Positions 8,281 through 17,626 are shown, counted from the first letter of the stretch. The stretch: DNA of 64,000 nucleotides from Acetivibrio sp964564015 (GCA_964564015.1 CAZLZR010000002.1:62001-126000); one strand, 5' to 3'. A program made the numbers and translations. Notes: generated by a model not told the origin, from the sequence alone.

Positions 8281-8517
8281 ATGAAAAAGAAGCGGAACTT
8301 AATCGGAGATAAAGTAAAACAGGCAAGGACTAACTGCATACCAAAGATAACCCAAAATGATCTCCTTGCCCGTTTAGAAATTCGGGGCATTATATTAAAC
8401 GAAACTGCCATATCAAAAATTGAAGCCAAGACACGCCCTGTAACTGATATTGAATTGGTAGCCATTGCTGAATCCCTTGATGTATCGGTGAACTGGCTTT
8501 TGGGTATAAGAAACTAA
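8281..8517 (+). CDS. XRE-family HTH regulator
   Basis: 78 residues, essentially one Cro/CI-type helix-turn-helix: GDKVKQART, TQNDLLARLEIRGI, LNETAISKIEAKTRPV, TDIELVAIAESLDVSVNWLLG. GGAAGG lies 8 bases before the ATG. Transcribed away from the Spo0E-like operon, with two palindromes between them, so it is probably its repressor and its own. It is followed after 5 bp by a convergent gene. Confidence 0.85.
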   Translation: MKKKRNLIGDKVKQARTNCIPKITQNDLLARLEIRGIILNETAISKIEAKTRPVTDIELVAIAESLDVSVNWLLGIRN

Positions 8518-8522
8518 GTTTA

Positions 8523-8696
8523 TCAATCAGTCTCAAAGAAGTCTTCATCAGGCTCATCATTGGGATTCATTAATGAAAGACCAAGCTCAAACTCATATTT
8601 CTTCCTTTTCGGCAATTCACATACTGTTCCAGCTTCACATCCTGGACAATCCTCATAATCCCAGTCAGGATTGATACATTCTTCTATCTCATCCAT
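8523..8696 (-). CDS. 57-residue acidic Cys-containing protein
   Basis: Begins MDEIEECINPDWDYEDCPGC, with a C-x2-C-x5-C group and an acidic tail (NPNDEPDEDFFETD). Its ATG directly follows the stop of the upstream membrane-protein gene, so it is the last gene of that operon. Function unknown. Confidence 0.55.
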   Translation of the reverse strand: MDEIEECINPDWDYEDCPGCEAGTVCELPKRKKYEFELGLSLMNPNDEPDEDFFETD

Positions 8697-9428
8697 TTAC
8701 TTATTCCCTCCAAGTATGTCTCTATATTTAGGATTGTTCTTTACATACTTCTCATAGGCATAATCCTTGTTCAACAAGCATTTCCAATATTCAATCTTAT
8801 CATCAATCCGTCCAATAATACCGTTAAATTTACCCATATCCCTTGCAAAAACCACAAGAAGCATTATGAGTGACAGAAAGAGTAGTGGTAGGGTCATAAG
8901 ACTGAATGCAAATTTTATGGCTTCATTTGGATTGACACCAGCCTTTATAAAGTCATCTATTACTACCTTGAAAGCCTTCTGGAGCATGTCAAGCGGTAGG
9001 ACACCTACAACAGCATTTTTTATGTTTTCTACGATGAAAAAGAATGCCGCAATTATACCTAAAGCAAGCTTTACTGTTGTAGAGTCTCCCCGTAGTGCCA
9101 TAAAGAACCAAAGCAAAATGTAGCTGATGCCGTATAGGCCGAACTGCACCCATATGTTAAAGTTCATAGAAGTTTCATTTCCTTTAAAAAGCATCGCCAA
9201 AAGCAGCCCTATAAGTGCCGAAAATGCGGGTACTACTACAAGCCATATTATACAGAGAAACACCTTATCCTTTACTGCCTTTGTAAACATTACTCCAAAA
9301 CCGATGCTAATTGCAATTGCTGTGAACATGAATATATAAGAAAATACCGGACTCTTCGGTTGAAGCATTCCGCTTGCAATAAACATAAACCAAAGGATTG
9401 TCCATACTATGTGCTTTTGTTTTATCAT
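8697..9428 (-). CDS. multi-pass membrane protein, hypothetical
   Basis: 243 residues with about six membrane segments (near residues 8-26, 30-50, 57-82, 92-112, 121-140 and 170-194) and a charged C-terminal tail of about 45 residues. GGGGGC precedes the ATG, which lies 2 bases after the stop of the AbrB-like gene. The layout (small regulators, polytopic protein, tiny acidic protein) is reminiscent of mobile-element genes, and size and topology are not far from TrbL/VirB6-type proteins, but no signature is visible. Confidence 0.6.
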   Translation of the reverse strand: MIKQKHIVWTILWFMFIASGMLQPKSPVFSYIFMFTAIAISIGFGVMFTKAVKDKVFLCIIWLVVVPAFSALIGLLLAMLFKGNETSMNFNIWVQFGLYGISYILLWFFMALRGDSTTVKLALGIIAAFFFIVENIKNAVVGVLPLDMLQKAFKVVIDDFIKAGVNPNEAIKFAFSLMTLPLLFLSLIMLLVVFARDMGKFNGIIGRIDDKIEYWKCLLNKDYAYEKYVKNNPKYRDILGGNK

Positions 9429-9431
9429 TGG

Positions 9432-9677
9432 CTATTTGCCCCCTTTCAATTCTTCAAGACAGGATTTGCATACATTTTTACCTTTGTAGTTTTCAACATC
9501 CGTTGCATTTTTGCAGAATATGCAGTATGGTTGGTATTTCTTTAAAACCACACTTGCCCCGTCCACAAAAAATTCAATCGGATCTTTTTCTTCGATTTCC
9601 AAAGTTCTTCTTAGTTCCATGGGTAGAACGATCCTGCCCAGTTCGTCTACTTTTCTAACGATACCTGTAGACTTCAT
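9432..9677 (-). CDS. AbrB/SpoVT-type regulator with zinc ribbon
   Basis: 81 residues from the ATG at 9677 (GGAGGTG upstream). Residues 1-45 are a SpoVT-AbrB domain (GIVRKVDELGRIVLPMELRR, then VVLKKYQP), which dimerises and binds DNA. Residues 46-75 hold C-x2-C and C-x2-C pairs (YCIFCKNA, VCKSCLEE), a small zinc ribbon seen in some clostridial AbrB homologues. Probably a transition-state-type regulator; targets unknown. It lies between an HTH protein and a membrane protein in one operon. Confidence 0.8.
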   Translation of the reverse strand: MKSTGIVRKVDELGRIVLPMELRRTLEIEEKDPIEFFVDGASVVLKKYQPYCIFCKNATDVENYKGKNVCKSCLEELKGGK

Positions 9678-9708
9678 TCCCCACACCTCCATTCATTTAA
9701 TTAATTTT

Positions 9709-9897
9709 CTATTCAACAAGAGAATCCCAATCTACGTTTACCTCTCCCGCTATTGCTCTGATAGTCATCTGAGATGGATTCCTTGTCCCATCCAAGTATT
9801 GCTTGATTACTTTGCTTGAATAGTCATATTTAGAGGAAAAAGCATCTGTGCCACCATTTTGCTTTACAAGTTCACGAAAATTATCATTGATTTTCAA
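9709..9897 (-). CDS. short HTH-like protein
   Basis: 62 residues starting at TTG (9897), with GGAGGTG just upstream. FRELVKQNGGTDAFSSKYDYSSKVIKQYLDGTRNPSQMTIRAIAGEVNVDWDSL has the spacing of a Cro/CI helix-turn-helix (SKVIKQYLDGTRNPS as turn and recognition helix). It looks like a one-domain DNA-binding protein at the head of the AbrB/membrane-protein operon. Assignment by pattern only. Confidence 0.6.
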   Translation of the reverse strand: MKINDNFRELVKQNGGTDAFSSKYDYSSKVIKQYLDGTRNPSQMTIRAIAGEVNVDWDSLVE

Positions 9898-10015
9898 CGC
9901 TCACACCTCCAATCTCGTTAGTATTGTACTCTTCTTTTAAAAACCGCTATTATATATCTGCTGCCACCTTGGGCATAATTGGTGTCAAAGCAGGAAACAA
10001 GTTCCCAGACATTCC

Positions 10016-10576
10016 TCACTCTATAAGAATGTACTGCTGTTCCTTGAAACTAAATTTATCTCCTGGGACAAATTCGTTAAGGTCTATTATCAAGTCCAGT
10101 TCCGGGTTTCTATCATGCGCCTCTTCTCCATACCAGCAAGCGTAGAATTCCATCTCTTCTTTTTCTGCCTTATTCCTGCGAACATGTCTGAAAAGCTCAT
10201 TGACGCACTTTTTGTTTGCCATATACATCGGCTCATTGATTTTCCTGATTTCTTCATCAATGCAGAACTTGCCTATGTTAGGCTGAACCCTGTATATAAA
10301 GCTGTTTTTAAAATGCCTTTTTACACCCGAATTCTCCATCGGTAGCTTTTCTACAAAAATACCCGCGGCATCCTCATACGTGCCAAAGAAAACAACCTCA
10401 TCCTCTTTGATATGGGAAAGGTCAATCACCTGCTCAAGAGGTATGTTCCCTCCTGATAATTGCACATTTGTAAACCGCATTGCTTTTACTTCCTTGCATG
10501 CATCTTTCATTTTCTTTTCTCCAAAGCCGCCAAGAGGTAACTCTTTACTTGCCGCCAGATAATACATCATGCTCAA
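10016..10576 (-). CDS. hypothetical soluble protein
   Basis: 186 residues, mixed alpha/beta, with no signal or membrane segment; begins MSMMYYLAASKELPLGGFG. Its start overlaps the stop of the upstream 2-TM protein gene by 4 bases, so the two are translationally coupled. The pair lies downstream of the export cluster; a toxin-immunity or accessory role is conceivable from position alone. Family not recognised. Confidence 0.6.
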   Translation of the reverse strand: MSMMYYLAASKELPLGGFGEKKMKDACKEVKAMRFTNVQLSGGNIPLEQVIDLSHIKEDEVVFFGTYEDAAGIFVEKLPMENSGVKRHFKNSFIYRVQPNIGKFCIDEEIRKINEPMYMANKKCVNELFRHVRRNKAEKEEMEFYACWYGEEAHDRNPELDLIIDLNEFVPGDKFSFKEQQYILIE

Positions 10577-10896
10577 TTCTTATCACCACTTATAATATAC
10601 TGTTCGTTGCACCACATTTTATTTTTCTTTTTTTTCCAGGCACTCTCATTTGAATACCATGTAGCTAATGATACAACGGGGCCGACAATCACAATACCAT
10701 ATATAAATCCTGTTATTATTGCTCCAAAGATACTTTTTCCTTGAAAAATATTTGCAAAACCATTATCATTTATCATGCTTAAGAATACTGTAAAGGTTCC
10801 AATCGGCACTCCACACATAAAAACATATCTTAGCATGTGACTCAAAAATCCCTTATTCCTATATTCTGACCACTTCAAAAATTGCTCATTTTTCAT
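10573..10896 (-). CDS. small membrane protein next to export cluster
   Basis: 107 residues from the ATG at 10896, chosen for GAGGTG 6 bases upstream rather than the ATG at 11004, which would overlap the preceding gene. Two hydrophobic segments (around residues 22-42 and 54-78) with a basic C terminus (KKKKNKMW). It follows the TolC-like gene by 73 bp. Could be an immunity or anchoring protein for the exporter, but this is only by position. Confidence 0.55.
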   Translation of the reverse strand: MKNEQFLKWSEYRNKGFLSHMLRYVFMCGVPIGTFTVFLSMINDNGFANIFQGKSIFGAIITGFIYGIVIVGPVVSLATWYSNESAWKKKKNKMWCNEQYIISGDKN

Positions 10897-10969
10897 ATAT
10901 ATCACCTCTTCCAAGTTTAAGTTGTAACCTTCTCGTTCTGCGCCTCCTGCTCCATGGTCAGTAACTGCT

Positions 10970-12073
10970 CTAATATTTATTCTGAAGAATGATCCCATTT
11001 TCAATCAAATTTATCATGGATTTTGCATTAATTTTATCTACAATCGAGCTATATTCATTGTTTAACTCCTTCAAAATCAGGAATTTATCCGATAAATACT
11101 GAAGCTCGCTTATATCACCATTATCATATTTATTCTTTAAAACATCTAATTGGCGGTTCAAAACGCCTTTACGCTCCTGAGTTGTAGAATATGTAGTAAG
11201 GCTCTGTTTAAAAATATTATACTGTTGTTCCACATAGGTATCAATTTGCTGCCTTAAAACATTTCCATCTGCTTGAAGCTTAGAGCGTTCCGCCACTGCT
11301 GTTCCATATGAAGGATCGCTTTCACCGACACATGACTTTATGCTTGAGATCAAGCTGCTGTGAAATCCAATATAGGCATTAATTTGGAGCAATCCAATAT
11401 TATTATCCTCACATTTCTTCCTGAGTGATGACAGGGAATATGTATCAGAACCGTCAACCGTAGATGGAATACTAAACGAAGGATCAAATTGTACATCTGT
11501 AGTTTCGTTGAGCCTTAATTTCAGAGCATTTTTCCCCGCATCAATGCTTTGGCTAAGGCTTGTAATTTTATCCTGAACAATCCGTTTCCTGCTATTTAAA
11601 TCATCAACAGCAAGCTGCGTTGAATTTCCTTGATTCAACTTCTCCTGCTCAACAGAAATCTGCTTGTTTAAAACCTCCAGCTCTCTTTGAGCCAATGAAA
11701 GCTGTTTTATAGACAGGCACACATTATAATACTCAACCTGCAACTGGTATTTTTCTGCCATCTGCTGCTGTTCTTTTTTCTTCGGATACTGGACTTTATC
11801 AAAATTTAATCGGTCAAGCTGGTTTTGAAACAAAGCAGTTTGTTTCCTGCTATCATTAAATTGCTTAATTGTATTACTATACTGCGATTCAAGAACCTCC
11901 TGCTCGCTGTCCACCACCTGTATATTCAGATTGCTGTTGTCCACATAACCCTTAAGGTCATCAAGAGATTTGTTTGTATAGATTCTGCCAGCAGCATATA
12001 CACCAGTCACTGCAATGCCCAAAGTAATTATAACAACAACTGAAACAAAACGTTTATTTTTAACCACAATCAT
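10970..12073 (-). CDS. TolC-like coiled-coil protein of the export system
   Basis: About 367 residues. One N-terminal membrane segment (FVSVVVIITLGIAVTGVYA), then long coiled-coil helices rich in Gln, Leu and Lys (LNKQISVEQEKLNQ, RKRIVQDKITSLSQSID), ending in a short hydrophobic tail. The helical-hairpin layout resembles the periplasmic part of TolC-family proteins, odd in a Gram-positive. Start is ambiguous (TTG 12085, ATG 12073 or GTG 12067). The gene overlaps or abuts hlyD, so it is part of the same machine, perhaps an external extension of the adaptor. TolC homology is inference from architecture. Confidence 0.6.
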   Translation of the reverse strand: MIVVKNKRFVSVVVIITLGIAVTGVYAAGRIYTNKSLDDLKGYVDNSNLNIQVVDSEQEVLESQYSNTIKQFNDSRKQTALFQNQLDRLNFDKVQYPKKKEQQQMAEKYQLQVEYYNVCLSIKQLSLAQRELEVLNKQISVEQEKLNQGNSTQLAVDDLNSRKRIVQDKITSLSQSIDAGKNALKLRLNETTDVQFDPSFSIPSTVDGSDTYSLSSLRKKCEDNNIGLLQINAYIGFHSSLISSIKSCVGESDPSYGTAVAERSKLQADGNVLRQQIDTYVEQQYNIFKQSLTTYSTTQERKGVLNRQLDVLKNKYDNGDISELQYLSDKFLILKELNNEYSSIVDKINAKSMINLIENGIILQNKY

Positions 12074-12081
12074 CTGTCCTT

Positions 12082-13617
12082 TCAATCAATGATATTTATC
12101 TTTTCAAGAAGCCACCACAGTATTTTCCTTGATTTGGTCACAACCTGTGCTTCACAGACCATTCCAACCTTGATTTGGGCTTTAACCCCTTTGTAGCTTT
12201 CAAGTGCTGTCTTTTCAACTGTAGCTTCCACCATATAGTAGCTTGCTCCTGATTCCTTATCCACTCTGGCATCCGTACCAATCTTTTTCACTATACCTTC
12301 GACCTCACCGTATTCACGATATGGAAGCGCAAGGAAATGGTATTTGATTCTTTGCCCCTCTTTAATGCTTGCAATATCCTTATTAGACACCATTAGTTGA
12401 ATCTTGTATTCAGTGCTTGTATCCGGGACAATTGCTGCAATGTCAATTCCGTTTTGAAGCAAATCGCCTCTGTTGATTTCCGTATATAGGTTTACTATAC
12501 CATCAATAGGAGAAGTTACAGTAGCTTCTTTCAAATTCAGTTCAAGGTTTTTCAATTCACTTTTAGCCTTGTCAAGGTTAGTCCTATTTGCTGACAGACC
12601 ATCCTCAATTTGCACAAGCGTATCAAGACGCAATTTTTCAAGTACCAGTTCTGTATTCTGACTCTTGCTGCTGTATGCATCAAGGCTTGTCTTCCACTTT
12701 GCTATGGAAGCTGAAAGCTCTGCAATGCTTTGTTCAGATTGCTTGATTGAATCCTGCAGATTCATTACAAATTCATTTTTGAATTTATCCGTATCCAACT
12801 TTGCAAGATCCATTTGATTCTTTGCATCCTCCAGTTCCTTTCTTGCTACCCCGCCCGCGTCATAAAGCCTTTTAAGCCTTTCATATGTAACGTTTTTTTG
12901 CTCATATAGTGAGTTCAATCGGGTTAGATTGAATGCAAAATCTTCATACCTTCTTTGATACTCTGTGCTGCCTCTATCAAACAGGTTCTTATTCTTCTCT
13001 ACTGAGGCAAGCAAAATCTCCTGATTTTTCAAAACTTCCTTTGAGTTTTCCAGTTTGACCTCTGCCATTTTCTTTGAGACTTCAGCATCACCTTTCAACT
13101 GTATAAGGTCAAGTTTGGAGTTATTCATCTGCTCTACATTTGTTTTCCTATCTGTCATATATTTCTGAAAGCGGTTATAATAATCGATCTCATCAACATT
13201 GTCCGAATCAAAGAGATTTTTTTCTTCCTGTATGCTTTGCTTGAACTTTAAAAGATTCTTGTTTTCCTTTTCAAGCCTTGAAACTATCTTTGCTTTCTCA
13301 TCCTTATCAAGCAAAATTCCATTGGTCTCGATGGTATAAAGTACATCACCCTTTTTGACCCGCATACCTTCTTCTATGTTAACCTTGTCTACTCGCCCAG
13401 CAACAGCATTCCTTATTGTACTTATCCTGTCCCCAGGTCTTACTGCACCGTTTGCCTTAACATAGTCTTCTATTTCACCGAAATATGACCAAATCAACGC
13501 TGCACAGATTATGGCAATGAGTATATATATAAACCACGTCATGAAAAAATGGGGTTTTGCTTCTAGCATTTCCCTGCTGTCAGACATGTCCTTTATATCT
13601 TGTATGTAGGTCTTCAT
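12082..13617 (-). CDS. HlyD-family membrane-fusion adaptor
   Basis: 511 residues. Membrane anchor at about residues 27-47, a lipoyl-like half (GRVDKVNIEEGMRVKKGDVL), a very long coiled-coil hairpin (about 95-370), the second lipoyl half (ATVTSPIDGIVNL), then a beta-barrel domain (VEGIVKKIGTDARVD). HlyD proteins couple an ABC exporter to an extracellular conduit. The coil is long for a Gram-positive adaptor and fits the coiled-coil partner encoded next. Its start overlaps the end of the ABC transporter gene by 4 bases. Confidence 0.85.
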   Translation of the reverse strand: MKTYIQDIKDMSDSREMLEAKPHFFMTWFIYILIAIICAALIWSYFGEIEDYVKANGAVRPGDRISTIRNAVAGRVDKVNIEEGMRVKKGDVLYTIETNGILLDKDEKAKIVSRLEKENKNLLKFKQSIQEEKNLFDSDNVDEIDYYNRFQKYMTDRKTNVEQMNNSKLDLIQLKGDAEVSKKMAEVKLENSKEVLKNQEILLASVEKNKNLFDRGSTEYQRRYEDFAFNLTRLNSLYEQKNVTYERLKRLYDAGGVARKELEDAKNQMDLAKLDTDKFKNEFVMNLQDSIKQSEQSIAELSASIAKWKTSLDAYSSKSQNTELVLEKLRLDTLVQIEDGLSANRTNLDKAKSELKNLELNLKEATVTSPIDGIVNLYTEINRGDLLQNGIDIAAIVPDTSTEYKIQLMVSNKDIASIKEGQRIKYHFLALPYREYGEVEGIVKKIGTDARVDKESGASYYMVEATVEKTALESYKGVKAQIKVGMVCEAQVVTKSRKILWWLLEKINIID

Positions 13618-15878
13618 TCCCCTTCACCTTCCTTTGCGGCTGCCGATTCAAATACTCCTCCGACAAAAGGAGCAAAGGGAATTGATGGAATAACAGGTTC
13701 CTTTTTTATTTCATTTATCTCAGGTAACTGCTCTTTCCATAGATCATAGTACAAACCCTTTTTCTGCATCAGTTCATGATGAGTTCCACTTTCCACAAAT
13801 TCTCCCTTATCCATAACATAAATCTTATCGCACCTCATTATGGTAGAAAGTCTATGGGCAATTATAAGAGTAGTTATTCCATGTGTATGTTCGTTGATAG
13901 TCCTCTCTATGGCTTTTTCTGTAATTGAATCAAGGTTGCTTGTGGCCTCGTCCATTATTAGTATATCCGGCTTTTTAAGCAGTGCCCTCGTAATAGCCAG
14001 TCTTTGCTTCTGACCGCCTGATAAATTAGAGCCGTTTTCCTCCAGCATGGTTTCATATCTTAGCGGCATCTGATTAATAAAATCATGTGCCTTTGCCATT
14101 TTTGCAGACTCAATAACAGTTTCCATATCCGGGTTTTCTATGCCTAGTGTAAGGTTCTCATATATTGTACCACTGAAGAGGAAAATGTCCTGTGAAATAT
14201 ATGCAATGCGTTCACGCAGATAATTCATATTTATATCCTTAACATTGTAGCCGTTGATAAGGATTTCGCCTTTTTCCCATTTATACAGGTTCAATAGTAA
14301 CTTTACCAAGGTTGTTTTCCCGGAGCCGCTTTCACCAACAAATGCAATTTTTTCACCACTATTTATGTTAAGGTTAATATTTTTCAAGACTAACTGTCGG
14401 GTACCGTAACGAAAATCCAACTCTTTAAATTCTATCAATCCCTTAAGTGTGCTTGGTGCTATTTTTTTGTCTTCATTTTCACTCTTTTCAAGTTCCAAAT
14501 CCAATATTTCTCCCAATCTATCAGAAGCAACAATAGCTGTCTGCATCATAGGCTGAAGGTTAATCAGATTTTTTATAGGGTCGAGGAAATATGCTAGTAA
14601 TGCATTAAAAGCCAACAGCTGTCCAACTGACATATCACCCTTTATAACGCTGTATGCGCCTACCCAAAGGATTACAATTCCTCCTACTGAAGCAACAAAT
14701 CCTGTAAGGGAATTCTCAAGATTGTTTATCCAACCACCTTTGAAAATGCTCTTCAAAAGCTTTACAAACTTTTTCTCGGTTTCAATGTTTGCCTTGCGTT
14801 CTGCATTAAAGGTTTTAACAGTTTCAATACCATTTAAGGACTCAACCAAATATGATGTAAGTTGTGCATTGTTCTCCATCTGCACCCGGTTAATAGTTCT
14901 TATCGGCTTATTAAAGGAAAATACAATGATGGCATAGGCTATAACCATTATGAATGCAATGGCAAATAAAAACGAACTTTGAGAATAGAGTATTATTCCA
15001 CCAGCTATTGCCATTAGTGTATCAATCATTATTGTGAGCGTTGCTCCTGAAATGGCTTCTCTCACCTTTGAAGCATCCATAAACCTTGAAATAATTTCAC
15101 CAACTTTTCGAGTTCCAAAGAAATTCATGGGTAGTTGAAGAACATGGTTGTAATAGCCAAGGATTAAGGATATGTCTAGCTTTTGACTGAGGTATAGAAG
15201 CAAATGTGATCGGAATGCATTTAACAGAAGTTTGAAAATGCTTAAGAGAATGATACCCACCGAAACAATATGTAATGTTTTCATTAAATTGTTTGGCAGT
15301 ATATCATCCATCATGAATTTAAAATAGAAAGACCCCAGTATCCCTAAGATAGTATAAATAAGGGATGCCAGAAATATATTTATAATCAACTTCTTTTGAG
15401 GGATCAATAACCCGAAGAAGCGTGAGAATATCCCCTTTGTTTCGTTGCCTTTTTTGAATTGTGCTGAAGGTATAAGTAGTATAAGCACACCTGTCCAAAC
15501 TTTAAAGAACTCCTCTGGGGTATACTTGATGATGCCCTTTCCCGGATCGGCAACAACTACTTGATTTTTTGTTATTTTATGAATTACAACATAATGAAGC
15601 AAACTTCCATCAACCACTATATGGGCAATTGCCGGAAGTGGAAACTCAGAAAAAAAAGCCTCCTGATTGCCACGGACAGCTTTAGACGTAAAACCTAATT
15701 GTTCAGCTGCTTTTATTAGACCATAAGCATTTGTACCTTGCTTATCTGTTCCCGCAACTTCTCGTATTTTTGTAATCGGTATCTTTAACCCATATTGTTT
15801 ACTTATGGTTGCAAGACATGCTGCTCCGCAATCTGCAATATCATATTGTTTTATACAGTAGTATTTTTTATGAAACAA
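13614..15878 (-). CDS. C39 peptidase-containing ABC exporter
   Basis: About 754 residues. Start chosen at TTG 15878 with AGGAG 6 bases upstream; an alternative TTG is at 15911. Domains: N-terminal C39 peptidase (residues 1-140, QYDIADCGAAC with catalytic Cys, HYVVIHK with His, VADPGKG with Asp); six-helix transmembrane domain (about 155-430); ATPase with Walker A GESGSGKT, signature LSGGQKQR, Walker B ILIMDEAT and H-loop AHRLST. This family cleaves leader peptides after a double-Gly-type site and exports the mature peptide. All catalytic residues are intact. Confidence 0.92.
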   Translation of the reverse strand: MFHKKYYCIKQYDIADCGAACLATISKQYGLKIPITKIREVAGTDKQGTNAYGLIKAAEQLGFTSKAVRGNQEAFFSEFPLPAIAHIVVDGSLLHYVVIHKITKNQVVVADPGKGIIKYTPEEFFKVWTGVLILLIPSAQFKKGNETKGIFSRFFGLLIPQKKLIINIFLASLIYTILGILGSFYFKFMMDDILPNNLMKTLHIVSVGIILLSIFKLLLNAFRSHLLLYLSQKLDISLILGYYNHVLQLPMNFFGTRKVGEIISRFMDASKVREAISGATLTIMIDTLMAIAGGIILYSQSSFLFAIAFIMVIAYAIIVFSFNKPIRTINRVQMENNAQLTSYLVESLNGIETVKTFNAERKANIETEKKFVKLLKSIFKGGWINNLENSLTGFVASVGGIVILWVGAYSVIKGDMSVGQLLAFNALLAYFLDPIKNLINLQPMMQTAIVASDRLGEILDLELEKSENEDKKIAPSTLKGLIEFKELDFRYGTRQLVLKNINLNINSGEKIAFVGESGSGKTTLVKLLLNLYKWEKGEILINGYNVKDINMNYLRERIAYISQDIFLFSGTIYENLTLGIENPDMETVIESAKMAKAHDFINQMPLRYETMLEENGSNLSGGQKQRLAITRALLKKPDILIMDEATSNLDSITEKAIERTINEHTHGITTLIIAHRLSTIMRCDKIYVMDKGEFVESGTHHELMQKKGLYYDLWKEQLPEINEIKKEPVIPSIPFAPFVGGVFESAAAKEGEGE

Positions 15879-15918
15879 ATTTATCTCCTCGCAATTTCTG
15901 GTAATAATCAATTTATTT

Positions 15919-16497
15919 TCAAAGTGGCTTCCAATATGTTTTAATACCCTTGTTTCTTATCAAGGACTTTGGGGGAAGTTGAAATAGAATCATAAAAAAT
16001 CCAAATACATCTGCACAAGCACATAAAGCATTAACAGATGAGATCTTAATTACAAAAGGCATATTAATTCCAGTTATGCATAAAAAAGCAAGTGGAATAA
16101 CAGTAATAATAATTAACGGTGCTAATAACGTTATAAGGAATCGTATCTTCTTCATTTCACCTTCATAGTGAGCATAGAACGCACCAACCTTTGGCAAAAT
16201 TCCAAAAATGACTTTGTCTGACTTAATAGATTCTGGGAATGCTAAAGCATGAATTACTTCATGAATAGGTATTACGATCAGTAATGCTAATAATAAACTT
16301 ATATTAAGCTTGATATCAGACTTAATACCATACAAATTTGCTATACCTATCACAATTGAAGACATCAACAAACCAATCGGCAAAGATATTAACATAGTTA
16401 CAACAACACTCTTTGGTTCCTTAAGTGATTTCCAACCTTCTTCTACAGGGCAAAACTCTGAGTTTTCTGGTATCTTGTTTGCAACAATTAGTTTCAT
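15919..16497 (-). CDS. DUF3267 membrane protein with HEVIHA zinc motif
   Basis: 192 residues, about four to five membrane segments. HEVIHALAFP near residue 80 is the H-E-x-x-H zinc motif of DUF3267 proteins, which resemble site-2-type intramembrane metalloproteases. GGGTTG precedes the ATG. It lies 15 bp after the S41 protease gene and 40 bp before the C39 exporter, so it is part of the export operon. A role in peptide maturation or self-protection is plausible; no substrate is visible. Confidence 0.75.
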   Translation of the reverse strand: MKLIVANKIPENSEFCPVEEGWKSLKEPKSVVVTMLISLPIGLLMSSIVIGIANLYGIKSDIKLNISLLLALLIVIPIHEVIHALAFPESIKSDKVIFGILPKVGAFYAHYEGEMKKIRFLITLLAPLIIITVIPLAFLCITGINMPFVIKISSVNALCACADVFGFFMILFQLPPKSLIRNKGIKTYWKPL

Positions 16498-16512
16498 AAT
16501 ATCAACCCTTCA

Positions 16513-17493
16513 CTATTTTTTCGCATTCAAATAATTTAAAGCTTCATCAAACTGCCGTTTACTATCGCTATCAACAGCTTCCTTTCTCTTTTTTTCATCA
16601 AGTATACTATTGTAAAAATCTTCGGTATTACCAATCATAACATCCGGCTGTATTCCATTGATATCAATAGGAGTATCATTAGCTCCTACCATTATTGATG
16701 TTATAAAAACCATAGCAGAACCATCTTTAAAATTCCTAAATGAATATGAAATGGATTTACCGTAAGTTCTAGTGCCAATTACTTTTACATTACTTAAGTT
16801 TTCTTTTAATGCCAAAATAAAAAGTTCGGACACGCTCGCAGTATTATAATTTGTCAACATTACAATATTATTAAACACAAAAGGTTCTCCATTATTCGAT
16901 ACAAAACTATCCTTTTTATTTCCGTAATTTAGTTGGTAAATAACTTTGCCCTTGTCCAAAAATAAACTTGCAACATCTTTTAACTCATCAAAAGTTCCAC
17001 CACTGTTATCTCGTAAATCAATAATCAGATTTTTGTAATTTCTAAATTGATGAGACAATGAAAAAACTTTCTTAAACGTCACTCCATCAAAAAAATGATT
17101 TATATCTAAATAGTAAGTTTTTTCGTTTATTTGTTTCCCATTAATATGCTCTGCCTTATCCCTGCGAGAGTCAGTGTATTCTTTCATATCCTTTATTGAT
17201 AAAAAAGAATCATATCTTTTATATTTTTCATTCTCTAATTCTGAAATGCTACTTAGGACTTTAGTCAAAACAAAATTATCGAAATCCGTCTTTATCTCAC
17301 CTGTATATTTTTCTCCTAGATTTTCTTGCAACATTGCTTTGAGTTTATTTGTATCATAATAACTCTCTGTTAAATCATTTTTCATGATTAACAGCTTTTC
17401 ACTTCGCATTTTAAAGTAATCTTTAGCTATTAATAATAAAATCACCAGTACAATTCCCAATATTATACTCAACACTGTTTTCAACTTCTCCAT
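16513..17493 (-). CDS. membrane-anchored S41 (tail-specific) peptidase
   Basis: 326 residues. One N-terminal membrane segment (VLSIILGIVLVILLLIA), then an S41 core: NLIIDLRDNSGG, NTASVSELF with the likely nucleophile Ser, and TYGKSIS with the Lys of the Ser-Lys dyad, ending INGIQPDVMIG. No clear PDZ domain. S41 enzymes cleave near C termini; next to a C39 exporter it could trim the exported peptide. AAGGA precedes the ATG. First intact gene of the export operon; directly upstream is a truncated small gene. Confidence 0.85.
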   Translation of the reverse strand: MEKLKTVLSIILGIVLVILLLIAKDYFKMRSEKLLIMKNDLTESYYDTNKLKAMLQENLGEKYTGEIKTDFDNFVLTKVLSSISELENEKYKRYDSFLSIKDMKEYTDSRRDKAEHINGKQINEKTYYLDINHFFDGVTFKKVFSLSHQFRNYKNLIIDLRDNSGGTFDELKDVASLFLDKGKVIYQLNYGNKKDSFVSNNGEPFVFNNIVMLTNYNTASVSELFILALKENLSNVKVIGTRTYGKSISYSFRNFKDGSAMVFITSIMVGANDTPIDINGIQPDVMIGNTEDFYNSILDEKKRKEAVDSDSKRQFDEALNYLNAKK

Positions 17494-17626
17494 AAAGTAT
17501 TCCTTTTCATATAAATTCAGTTATAATAGACAAATGGAAATAGAATAATAATAATCTATTCCCATTATAATCTACATTAAATATATAAGTAAATAACTTA
17601 AGTAGCATTTTTGATTGAGACTTTGG

